From the NCBI GenBank assembly GCA_021018995.1, contig CM037590.1, positions 79,578,097-79,642,096 on the forward strand: DNA of 64,000 nt. The letters are read 5' to 3'. A program made the position numbers and the translations under genes. This DNA comes from Chloranthus sessilifolius (lineage: Eukaryota; Streptophyta; Magnoliopsida; Chloranthales; Chloranthaceae). This document shows positions 11,038 to 20,532 of the stretch, piece by piece. How positions within the stretch are numbered: position 1 is the first letter of the stretch; every line of letters begins with the position of its first letter. The notes under the pieces were generated by a model, which searched no databases, had not been told where the DNA came from, and saw only the letters and a program-made list of their open reading frames with translations.

Positions 11038-12306
11038 ATGGCTTGGAGCCCAAACCCCCAACCTAAGAAACGGATGGATTATTCTAGCTTCCCCTGCAAC
11101 AAAGCGCCACAAACCTCACAACCATCATCAAACCCGCCCTACACTCCAATCACACTGGATGATTGGTGGGGAGCCAAGACTTTTGAAGCCGAATGGGATA
11201 TACATCCCTCATGTTTCGGGGATCTGACGTCCACCTAGTGGACATCGGACTTTCTCACTAACAACCATCTCAAGACCCTGCTTACGCCGTTCGGGGATCG
11301 GTATTACCCGAGGCTAGTGAAGTTATTTTACCAAACCCTAAACTTGAACGTCGACGAGGACGCTATACTCGTCAAAATCGAGGGTAATGAGCTAATCTTC
11401 AGATGTGCCGACATTTCCTCGACCATGAAATGTCCCCACATCTACACCCCTAGCCCACTCATCCTACCACCTTTTTCTGGGAACGTAGATTTCCCAACGA
11501 TCATCTCCGACATCACTGGCGGCATGTCCGCCTCGGGACAATCTATTACCCGATCACAACTATCGCCGCGTATGTGGCTTTTAGATATCATCTTTAAAAA
11601 GAAACTACACCCAACCGGCCATGATCAAGAACGCCGAGATGCGTTTCTGCGTGCCCTACACACCGCATTTCATAATAGGTGGATCAACGCACCTATGGTC
11701 ATCATAAAAGGCATGGCGCATGCCTACAAAAGAAATGTAAGGGGTGCTGTTCCTCCACCCATCAACCGATTACCGTATGCTCGGTTGATTTCCCGACTCT
11801 TAGACTCACAGAATGGGAAGGGAGGATTTAAGATCCGGGAGGACGAGTTGTTCCTCACTGATAACGTCGTCCCCTACCTCGCCCAAGACTGGAGCTGAAA
11901 CCTTAAGAGCCTGCAAACCAGCGTCAACAAGAAGAGAGACCGTCAGGTCTCCCGACCAACCACCCATCAAGCACCGGCAGGACCGACCACTCCCTCTACC
12001 TCAGTTCCACAGCCCATACCCACTACCGACACGGGCATGATGCGGGAGATCCTTCAGCAAGGGCAAGAGATCAGGTTTCATCAGAGGTTTCAGGAGGCAC
12101 TACTTATCGACCTCATGGGCCAGGCATACCCGCAGTCTTACATGCAGCGCGTCGGTGCCATGAGGGATGCTATTTTTGGAGCGTCAAGCTCCGGCCCGGC
12201 TACGAGGAGTGCCACAGCGGGTACCACATCCGTCACGGTGGACAATGAGGATGGGGATGGCGAGGACTACGATGACGACGACGACTATGAGGAGGATGAG
12301 GACTAG
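11038..12306 (+). pseudogene. Sense-strand accessory gene of element A ('putative plant transposon protein'-like)
   Basis: A single frame of 423 codons from ATG 11038 to TAG 12304-12306, interrupted only by TAG at 11236-11238 and TGA at 11896-11898. The central part, LVKLFYQTLNL through MWLLDIIFKKKLHPTGHDQERRDAFLRAL and PYARLISRLLD, resembles the domain found in many plant proteins labelled 'putative plant transposon protein', often associated with LTR elements; this is recognition from memory, not a search. The N-terminus is Pro/Ser-rich. The C-terminus has a Gln-rich helix (MMREILQQGQEIRFHQRFQEALL) and a very acidic tail (DDDDDYEEDED). It is not part of the usual chromoviral gene set. It lies 3' of the palindrome array and 330 bp before the 3' LTR. 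Function unknown. Confidence 0.7.
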
Positions 12307-12600
12307 ATAGTAACGTAAATTTTGAACACATTATATGTAATATTTTGAGACATTTTGTAAGGAGGTGGGTTCTTGGTCAAAAATTTTTCAAACTATCGTG
12401 ACATGAATGTCACAAAGTTTTTGTGAATGATAAATATATATGGAATGAGTATAGCGATAATGATCCCTTTCATTTATGTGAAAAAATTTGTTGGCATGGC
12501 CAACGCTTGTTGCTGCGAAATGTGGCAAACCAGTTAATCACTGTTTTGGATATGCGAGCCGGATAACAGAAGTGATACCTATTTAAGAGAATAACATCGA

Positions 12601-12635
12601 TTTTTGAGGACGAAAATCTTATAAGTTGGGGTGAT
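12601..12635 (+). promoter_or_regulatory. Polypurine tract region of element A
   Basis: TTTTTGAGGACGAAAATC... is followed by AAGTTGGGGTGAT, immediately before the 3' LTR TGTCACA. The GAGGACGAAAAT...AAGT-GGGG pattern is typical of plant chromoviruses and would prime plus-strand DNA synthesis. Confidence 0.75.
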
Positions 12636-14686
12636 TGTCACAACCTCAGATTTTTGAGATAAGTGCACGTCATGCATTACACATAGATATATGTGTTTCA
12701 CAAGGAGACCAAAACGAACCAAAGACACTAAGTGTGTACGTGGGAAACACACTAGTATATCCCTAACTTATAAGTATAAAAGTGAAAGAGAGAGAGAGGA
12801 ACCCTTACGTAACTCTATTCTAACCTAAATAAAGAGAAAGAGAATATAGAGAGAAAGAAGAGAAGAGCCTAGTAGAGAACTAGGGTTCGTTGGGACTTAT
12901 GTCAGTAAAGGAGATTAGAGGAAAAGACTGGAGGAAGAACCTTGGAGGCCTGTTAGCCTAGTAGAATTTCGAATCGTAAATCGAACTGGTGCGTGACTCA
13001 TCATGATAGATGCCTAGGAATGTTTTAAATAGTAGGAAGAATGTTGGCTGAATGTTTCTTTTTATGAGATTAAGGTTAAATGATGGGAGGAAGTATGTTC
13101 TCGATCTGATCGAGGAGCAAAATCATCGTTCCTCGCTCGAGCGGTCTAAAAGGCTCACTCGAGCGACCTCGATTTAACCGCTCGAGCGAGGTCTAGTGAC
13201 CGCTCGAGCGAGGTCAAGTGACCGCTCGAGCGAGGTCAAGTGGCCGCTCGAGCGAGGTCTGGTGACCACTCAGATCTTGGTTTTTCGAATACAAGAAACT
13301 TGGGGGTCATACACCCCAATGATTCTAGTGATTGTTCTAAACCTATTTTTGAAATATAGGTTTGATGCATTATAACCCTCTACGAGCAGGCGTGCCTTGA
13401 GATTCGTCGAGGTAGGGAATATTCTTGAAACATGTGCATTATCCCGTGAACTCATATGCATAGTATAATCTATTTAAATAGTCACATACTGCATGAATCC
13501 TCATGATAAGGGTGTGTGAGTGAGTTGCAACGTGAAAGTCTTGAGGTCCCCAGGGGACGAAAAATCATATAGTTCAAACAAAGAAGGGTGCGACAGAAAT
13601 ATGGGGCATCCCAGGGATGCAGATGAAAACTAACAGAGAAACGGAAGTAATGTGATAAGGCCTGATGTAATATAATTAACACAATCACGGTGAATAACTA
13701 GTTATATGTAAAACACATTGATATTTTTATTATTTAAGGTTGATTAGAATACCCCACCGACGTGGCGGGATACCCACGACTGACTCGGCAGGATATCCGT
13801 GACCGGTACGGCGGCCAATCCGTACATTCATAGTACATCCCAGGGATGTAGATCTAAAAATAGACCCGCCACCTATGAGAAAGGGGCTTGGGCAGTATCC
13901 CCGGGGGATACGTATAATAACTGTCTAGTTAGACGACGATGGTGGGTATTCCATCGGGGCTCGATGCTATATTGCTCGGGGACTACTTAAGTTAAGATTT
14001 AAGTGATTAGGCCAAATTTCACAACTAAACAAATAAAGAGATTTAACGAAACCATGCTAAGTAACGATCAAAATCATGGGTTTAATTTCAGTTACTCAAG
14101 TTGTTGTCCATAAGTGATTACCCAATAATTCTATGCTTGTTAAATTGCTGACATATGTGTGAAGGTCAATTTATATGTTCTTTTTGTTTCCCTACGGAGC
14201 TAGGATGTAGCTCACCCCCTTAGACTATACGTCGCAGGTCCAGGACTAGCAGCAGCAAAGACTTCTGGAGAAGCTGATCCAAGGGTTTCGGTTTTCGTGC
14301 CCACAGAAGAGTCAGAACCTCCTCCTGAGGAATTCTTCTAGGAAACCCGCTGCATACTTTGAGAGTGAGTTGAGAGTATTATGTATGGCTTGGTATATCA
14401 AGCCTCTTTATTTCGAATGTTTAAATACCGTTTCTTGACAAAACGTATAGGATGAGCTGTCATCACTAAACTTTTGGGTAAGTTTTTATGCCCATGAATT
14501 GGCATGGGACAAGGACTGCCTTGTGATACCTTGATGGTGTTGAGGTTTTATTTAGAGTAGATACGCATGTCTCAATTAAAGTTTTGGTTTGTATATATAT
14601 CAATATTTTGTAAGGAACCTGGGGCACGACCTCGAAGGTCGTGCTAATGGCACGGATTTTGAGGTTCTGAAATTCGGGCTGTCACA
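12636..14686 (+). repeat. 3' LTR of element A (2.05 kb)
   Basis: The ends are TGTCACAACC and CTGTCACA, followed by the target duplication GAAGG. Its CGCTCGAGCG array (about 13133-13253) has five well-formed units at 22-23-bp steps but lacks the 5' LTR segment with the longer spacers, and has one extra GTCAAGTGACCGCTCGAGCG unit. A short deletion is seen near 12998 relative to the 5' copy. Otherwise few substitutions are visible, which suggests a fairly recent insertion. Confidence 0.92.
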
Positions 14687-15253
14687 GAAGGAGCCTCGGG
14701 AGTAGAGTCAAGAATAACCTACACAAAAACAAAACAAACCAACACAAAACATGTTAGATCAAAACAATGTGAGACAACATAACCCAAACTATAATACCAA
14801 ACGAACAAATCAATTATACCTAACTCTCTGGGCGCAAAGAAGCAACAGTCGCTTCCCACGTCTGGAGATCCTCTGCAAGACGACGCTGAAAAGACATAAC
14901 GCATGATATCACAAAATCAAATAACTCAAAAGATCGAAGAAACTCACCTAGTGCTCTAGCTCGACTCGGAGCTGAGCCATCGCTGGATCCTCCCGACTAG
15001 AAGAGGCAACTGAAGAAGGATCAAACGTCGGAGCAGAATCTCCAACAGCGGCAAGCTCTGCCCTCTACGAGTATCAATAAACACATCAGACCTGACCAAA
15101 TGCTAACGAGTAATTAAAACTAATATAAACCTCATCCTCAGCTACCTCCTCCTTAATCACCACCTCATCACCCTCAGGTACCTCCTCTTTGACCATCACC
15201 CCCTCAAACTTGGAGGCAGTGAAGTCAGGTCTACCACTACCCTCAGACTCCAT

Positions 15254-16084
15254 CCTAGAAGAAAGAACTCGAGAAACTGAAAGGAATGTAAGAAATGGTG
15301 CCTAAAACGGAAGATCGGATCACAAGATATCATGAAAACAGGAAAATTAGAGCACAAGAAGACAAGGAAACAGAGAATCGAAGAAAAAATGAATAGCGGG
15401 GGAAGAATGAAGACTTTCCAAGTATATATAGACCACGATTAAATCGCGCACCTTGCTTAGGGCGCGCAATGAAATTACACACCATAAGGTTCGCGCTTAA
15501 TCCCCCATTACACGCCCTCCTTTGAGCGCATAAACAAATCATCACCCGCTCAAAATAGCCGAACACCCCGGTTGCATACCGCAGACCAGACGAGTAATTA
15601 TATCATATGTCAGCACCACAACGCGTAAATCTCAAAGGTCACCCACAAGTGACTAGGTGCCGCCCTAATCTCGCGTCCTGAAAAATGCGTGTAATTTGGT
15701 TATGCGCCAGCATACCAACGCGTAATCATCCTCTAGAGCCCTAAAACGTGCACGGTTATACTGACACTCAATTTAGTTATATGCTCGGTGTTAAGCGCAT
15801 AATTCCCCAGGTGAAACACAAAAATGTGTTCCCAGAACAATAGATCCAAAGGCTAAAATAAGGGCATTTTAAATAGTGATTACTGATCCAAACTACACCC
15901 TTGCTAAGACAAATCTAAAAACACTTCAAACGTAGAAAACATATACTCTAAAAACCAAAAAATGCCTCCCAACATCCCCAAAGTAAATCACTTACACACC
16001 TAGACCAAACCAAACCAAACAGAAACATCACAAAATAAGTCGCAAAGTAAACCAAACCAAAGATTCGCCAAAATTTTCATTCCA
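15254..16084 (-). promoter_or_regulatory. Promoter region of the C antisense gene
   Basis: On the minus strand a TATA-like TATATATA (15422-15429) lies about 170 bp before the ATG at 15253, the same spacing as TATAAATA to ATG in B. Upstream, at about 15430-15800, are repeated GCGC/TAATT-type motifs (GCGCACC, GCGCGCAATG, ACGCGTAAT, GCGCATAATT) like those in the B/C/D LTRs. The rest, to 16084, is A-rich with no coding signal seen. Confidence 0.5.
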
Positions 16085-16400
16085 TAAATAAATAAAATCA
16101 TTACAAAATGCACCGAGGGCATACCCCCTGAACATATAGTAAAAAATAACCAATCCAAAATGAGCACCTTCAGGCCATGGCCGAATCCAGATTTATTCGA
16201 GAAAGAAGAGATCCTGAAGAGGCCTGGAGAAGAAGCACACCCTGAACGAATTCTAACAAGAATCCCATCTTTCCCTCCTGAGTTGGCAAGAAAGAAAGAG
16301 TGGCTCACGGAAAGCCACCAAGGATCTGTGGGATACACATATGGAAGCTTCCCGTAGAAAGCATAACAGGGAGAGCTAAACAAAAGAACAATCCACAGAG
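16085..16400 (-). other. Conserved small antisense block 1 of element C, unknown function
   Basis: An open frame of 127 codons (start near 16383) includes GKDGILV, SNKSGFGHGLKVLIL and GGMPSVHFV. B has a related block on its antisense strand at 32930-33135 with GEDGIF, NRSEFGHCLNVRIL and EGMPSVYFV. The shared DNA ends with the hairpin-like GGGGTATGCCCTC and a T-rich stretch. It may be a small gene or a conserved transcript end; no protein family was recognised. Confidence 0.4.
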
Positions 16401-17394
16401 TCTACCGATGAGTCATTAGTGTCGGTCACGAGAACTCTGACCCGACTCGTTTCCTCAGTTTTCTTTCTACCGCCTTCTTCTCCTCCATCTCTTCCCTTAG
16501 CATGGTAGCAATTCGATTACCACCTTGCATTCCCAATTCCATCCATTCCCAAATAAACAAAAGTAAATACGACCTCCTTAGGCTCCAGTACCCGGGATAC
16601 AAAATAATAAGGAAGAAAAGACATTAATGGAACAAGAAACTAAAAATCTCCCAAAATTCTAACCAAAATATATAATAAAAAGGCCCCCAAACCTTTTAAT
16701 TTAAGACAAAGATGCAAGATGAAAACTAAACCCCTAACCCCTACTTATAAGCTAAACCCCTTCCACCACAAAATGACAAGTGTTTCATTCCTAAGCACCC
16801 TCCACTTGATTTAATCCAAAGACAAACACATGCCCTCTAAAAGACCATGATCCACGATAAAATTAGATTGACCAATCCTATCAAAACACTTTCCCCTCAA
16901 GAAACACAAATCCACCATGAAGTAGATAGACTAATAAGATTAAGACACTTAACACTCATCTAGAAACCCTAAGTAAAACCCTGAATTTACACACTTCTAA
17001 CAAGCGTCACACCAAATCAAACATAAGACCAAAACAAATACCAAGAATTCTAAACATGGGATTCACACCCCACCTTAAACAAAGCGAATGTTGGAAAATA
17101 ATTCCCCAAGTAAAACAAAATAAATGCCCCGACCAACCTAATTAAGTGAAATCCCAAATAAAACCCAATGTCTAAAGAAAAATTGAACAAGCCCTAGACA
17201 AATCAAACAAATTGCTCCTAAGTAAACTCTAAGTAAACGTAGAATTCTAAGTCCTAAAATAAAATCTTAAACAAATCCTAAATAATTCAAATTAACCGAG
17301 TAGGTCAACTAAAATATATCAATACCCAAACAGGTCTGAATAAGCATAAACAAAACAAATACAATAAACAAGATACATCCTTTATTCATAAAAA
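16401..17394. other. A-rich stretch without recognisable features
   Basis: The plus strand is strongly A/C-rich with many short AAACC and CCTAA runs. The reverse complement resembles the T/G-rich DNA of B at about 31920-32930. No ORF, motif or repeat worth naming was seen. Confidence 0.5.
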
Positions 17395-17910
17395 TTTATA
17401 CATATGTCACTGGAGGCATACCTCCTGAATTACAACCTAAAACGAAAACCGAAATACCTAATCTACAACCCAAAACGAAAACTAAACCTAAAACGGAGAC
17501 CAAGCGAGGAGCAGCATCCGACTTGGAGCGTCCAATCAGAGGCTTTAGAAAGGATTGGTTGGGGAATACATCCCTCCAGTTGTAACGCCTCCTCTTCCGC
17601 CATCTTCACCTCCGCCGCCGTCACCTCCTCAATGCTGCCTTCATGGCTCCCTAAAAGGGATCGATGTAATGGCTAACTTACTCTTTCCCAATACCGCCCA
17701 TCCTCAGAGCTGTGCCATCCCCAAGCACCACCTTAGGTCAAAGAATGCGCGAAACAACGAACATCAGAACAAACAGCATCCCGAGCAGACGATTGGATCG
17801 CACAATATAGCAGAAACACGGATACTCGGGTGCAAAGAAATCAAAGAAGATAAAGATCAAGACTAAATTGAAGGATACAAGAAAAATAAAAACCCCTTTG
17901 CTTATATAGA
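17395..17910 (-). other. Conserved small antisense block 2 of element C, unknown function
   Basis: On the minus strand a TATA-like element (CTATATAAG, about 17898-17906) is followed by a segment containing LEGCIPQP and KASDW. B has the counterpart at 31345-31915 with MEGCIPNP and EASDW and a TATA-like GTATAAGC. It ends with AATTC.GGAGGTATGCCTCCAG, again a GGTATGCC hairpin, and an AATAAA on the minus strand near 17385. Order and orientation match B. The plus-strand frames 17404-17676 and 17555-17866 are treated as shadows. Confidence 0.4.
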
Positions 17911-18504
17911 GTACGGACTCGATCGCGTGCCCGGGTTTCAACGCATAATTAGATCAAGTGTTGAGAATTCTGCGCGGAAACCAAATCAAGCGCACTTACA
18001 AGAGCGCATAATAAAGCCATTGCCCATGTGAATGACGTGACGCTCCCGTCATGCGCCCAAGACTGAACGCGTAATCATATTACCCGCTCCACAAACTACG
18101 CGAAATTCAAGGGGTCACCCAAACAGTGACCTGGCGATGCTCCAACGCTCTAATTACATGCTCTCACCTAGCCACATGATTGGATTATACGCCAACACCC
18201 ACATGCGTAATCCAGATCGACACCCAAATCCTGTCGTTCTACCAATTCAGTAACCTTTCAACTGTGAATTATGCGAGACGCACATAAATATATTAAACGC
18301 AGGCACCTGAACACGTAAATGAATCCTAAAGCCTTAAATTAAACGCCTTGAATTAGACGTTTAACTCAATTTAACGCTTTGAATCAGGCACATAATTCTC
18401 CACCACAGCACTTACCTCCAACAAAATAAACATGCGCCCTGTCACCACACACTGCTCTTCCCTGCACAATCTGACCAAGGAAGGATGACCGCGTCACGTC
18501 CCAT

Positions 18505-19415
18505 CATGATAGGATACACGAGCGCTACGCCAGACCTTAGTGGCCTAATCAGCCATGCCCCCATATTCCATCAAGAAAAGCCAAAAATAATCCCATCACA
18601 AACCATGCCTCCCCAAAATCCCATTGCATAACTTTGTATAACAAACTGAGGGGAAGGCTCGAGCATGTCCCATCATGAAAGCATAAAGCCCGCCTCCCAA
18701 ACACCTCGCCAAGCACCATATATCACTACTGCAGGAACATATGACTAAAGAACAGGACTCGACCATGTCCCATCATATTCGACCAATATCAACCTCTCAG
18801 TGTGAGCATCTCATAAGAATCCCCAATGTACCAGCACACCTGCAACCATAGGGACTCATCACGGCACGCCGCCGTAAGAGAAGACTACCATGATTCCCTC
18901 ACGAGCCTCACCTCTCCAAAGCATTTTAATCACATGGATGCCATAAGGTCCCACTGCAGCTAGGGTTGTCAATGGGTCAGGCTTCAGCCCGGCCCGGCCC
19001 GAATGGATCGAGTTCGGGCCCAGTTTTTTAGGAATTTATTAAACGGTCCCGCCCCAGCCCGGATAAGAAACGGGCCCGAGTTCAGGCTTCAAAGTTTAAG
19101 GCCAGGCCAGTTTAGCTGAGGTCTTTTAAAAAAAAAAACTTAAAATTTTTGTTAAAAAATATTAGAAACCCGGCCTGAACCCAGCCTGGCCCGGCCCAGA
19201 TAGCTAAACAAGTCGGGTTCGGGCTATAGAATTTTAAAATCGGGCTTAGCCCAACCAGGCCTAAAAATTTTTTTTTAAATAAATGAGCCGGGAGAAAACT
19301 CTGCCCAGCCCGACTCGTTGACAGCCTTAGCTGCAAATTAAGCGAAGAAAAGAGGAAATTCTCTAGTATCCCATCGCGACATCACTACAACAATCGATTA
19401 GTCCCATCACGAACT
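18505..19415 (+). repeat. Dispersed TCCCATCAYG motifs in the 3' region of C
   Basis: CCCATCATGA or close variants occur near 18507, 18590, 18668, 18767, 19365 (TCCCATCGCGAC) and 19401 (TCCCATCACGAAC). The complement CGTGATGGGA is part of the primer-binding site of B, and GCGATGGGAC recurs at least six times in the matching part of B. They are separated by 80-600 bp and not in tandem. The surrounding 17911-18960 holds GCGC-TAATT motifs but no gene. Confidence 0.5.
18961..19329. mobile_element. MITE-like terminal-inverted-repeat element, GGCCCGG-rich
   Basis: TAGGGTTGTCAATGGGTCAGG at the left is the inverted partner of the right end, which reads TAAGGCTGTCAACGAGTCGG on the other strand. The symmetry extends outward through TGCAGC on both sides. 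The interior has repeated CCCGGCCC/GGGCCGGG blocks, two A/T homopolymers and no coding sequence. At about 370 bp it fits a non-autonomous DNA transposon, probably hAT-like from the TAGGG(C/T)TGTCAA end. An exact target duplication was not found. Confidence 0.65.
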
Positions 19416-20094
19416 ATACAAGTAAGTGTCACCCCCTCAGGTAAGTATTATCACCCTTCTTTATACTCGATATTCTCTTTAAAATATAGTTAGTTATGAT
19501 TAAGTCGAATGTTTTTTTTTTAAAACCCGTCTTCCTCAACTCTCGAATCACTGTAGTCCTCCCATAAGTGACCATCATCAGTATTCCCGAGAAGGTTAGA
19601 TGGAGCATTCGACATGCTAAGTGTCGTCTTGACAACCACATAAATGGTCAGGTCCACAAATCTTGTACCGGTGGATCCGCTCAGCGACATCTCGAAAGCC
19701 ACATTTTTCATAGTTTTAACACCGAATTGATTTTAAGTTAAATTCTCAAACTTTCAAATAAAAAGTAAAGAAACATTTTCAAAAAAAAAAAAAGCGAAAA
19801 GAAGAGAAACTATTCCACAAACCCTAGTTAGCAAAAACTACCTCCTACTGCCCCAATCCGTAATTCCCCTGGGAAATCGAACAATGAATATATTCGACTC
19901 TAGAAATCACAAATGCCCGCAGGAAAAGGGATGCCTGACGCGCCATTGGTGTGAGCAATGACGCGCCTGGTCTAACATGATTTGCAAAAGCCTTCGCCAT
20001 TACTTGATATTACATTTCATTATTATCGATCTCTGGACATTCGTATGACGCCCCCCGGTACCTCGACTGCATCATTTCCCTCTGTTTGACTGCC

Positions 20095-20345
20095 CCTTGC
20101 AGCAGGTCGCGACATGCAGCTAGATGCCCCTTGCACCCACAGATTAGGATCTAATGATTCTCCTTTCCGTTTAACTATCACTCACAGCAGGTCACATCAT
20201 GCGATGGGATGCCCCTTGCACCCACAGATTAGGATACACTGACTTCCCCTATTGACTGTTACTCGCAGCACTTCGTGATACTTGGCGGGATGCCCTCCCG
20301 CATCCACAGCCAAGAATACGCCTTTTGATAGCTACCACTGGGCTC
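20095..20345 (+). repeat. Tandem repeat before the C polypurine tract
   Basis: About three units of 76-88 bp begin GCAGCAGGTC and include GATGCCCCTTGCACCCACAGAT. D and B each have a single unit at the same place (about 172-245 and 28960-29020). A GCGATGGGATGC in the middle unit matches the last ten bases of the B primer-binding site (GATGGGATGC). Confidence 0.7.
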
Positions 20346-20460
20346 CTGAATGCTCTATTTTAGCTTATGCTGATAGATAAGAAAGCCAAGCATGTCATGT
20401 CAGCATCCCCAGTTCACGTTTATGATTTTCCAAGAAGAATAAGAAGGCATCCTCAGGAGA

Positions 20461-20532
20461 GGGGTGTCTAGTTCTTCGACGCATTCTTACTTCACAAGAG
20501 TGCAATGAAGAGGGGCATCTATAGACATCCCC
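20461..20532 (+). promoter_or_regulatory. Polypurine tract of element C, in an imperfect hairpin
   Basis: GAAGAGGGGCATC ends at 20519 and the LTR follows as TATAGACATCCCC. GGGGTGTCTAG at 20461 and the LTR start are imperfect inverted partners, reduced by two changes from the TGTAGACACC form in D and B. Confidence 0.65.

Larger units (their letters stand above)
3194..14686 (+). mobile_element. Element A: complete Tekay/Del-type chromovirus (Ty3/gypsy), 11.5 kb
   Basis: The two LTRs (2162 and 2051 bp, both TGTCACAACC...CACA) bracket PBS, gag, pol ending in a chromodomain, a palindrome array, an accessory gene and a polypurine tract. Exact 5-bp target duplications GAAGG flank it at 3189-3193 and 14687-14691. 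The flanks join to restore exon 8 of C's antisense gene, which confirms the borders independently. The gene order PR-RT-RH-INT-CHD and the initiator-Met type PBS place it among plant chromoviruses; the Tekay/Del assignment is from motif recognition, not a tree. Gag and integrase are frameshifted, so this copy is not autonomous. Confidence 0.92.
2854..15253 (-). pseudogene. Antisense gene of element C, lacking the plant mobile domain
   Basis: Read on the minus strand, exon 1 starts at ATG 15253 and begins MESEGSGRPDF, the counterpart of MEGEGVGRLEL in B. It runs into an acidic stretch and a GT donor near 15131. The next recognisable exon (about 15068 to 14949, containing FDPSSVASSS) corresponds to exon 6 of B. 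Then come exon 7 (about 14884-14819), exon 8 (split between 14712-14692 and 3193-3164 by element A), exon 9 (about 3078-2990) and the start of exon 10 (to 2854, where D cuts it). Exons 2-5 of B, which carry the plant mobile domain, are absent. In-frame stops are present. The product would be a PMD-less version of the B protein; its function is unknown. Confidence 0.65.

Noticed and set aside
16000..16383. Membrane-protein-like ORF on the minus strand as a confident gene
   Set aside because: Hydrophobicity comes from T-rich DNA; only the parts shared with B are noted as a conserved block of unknown nature.
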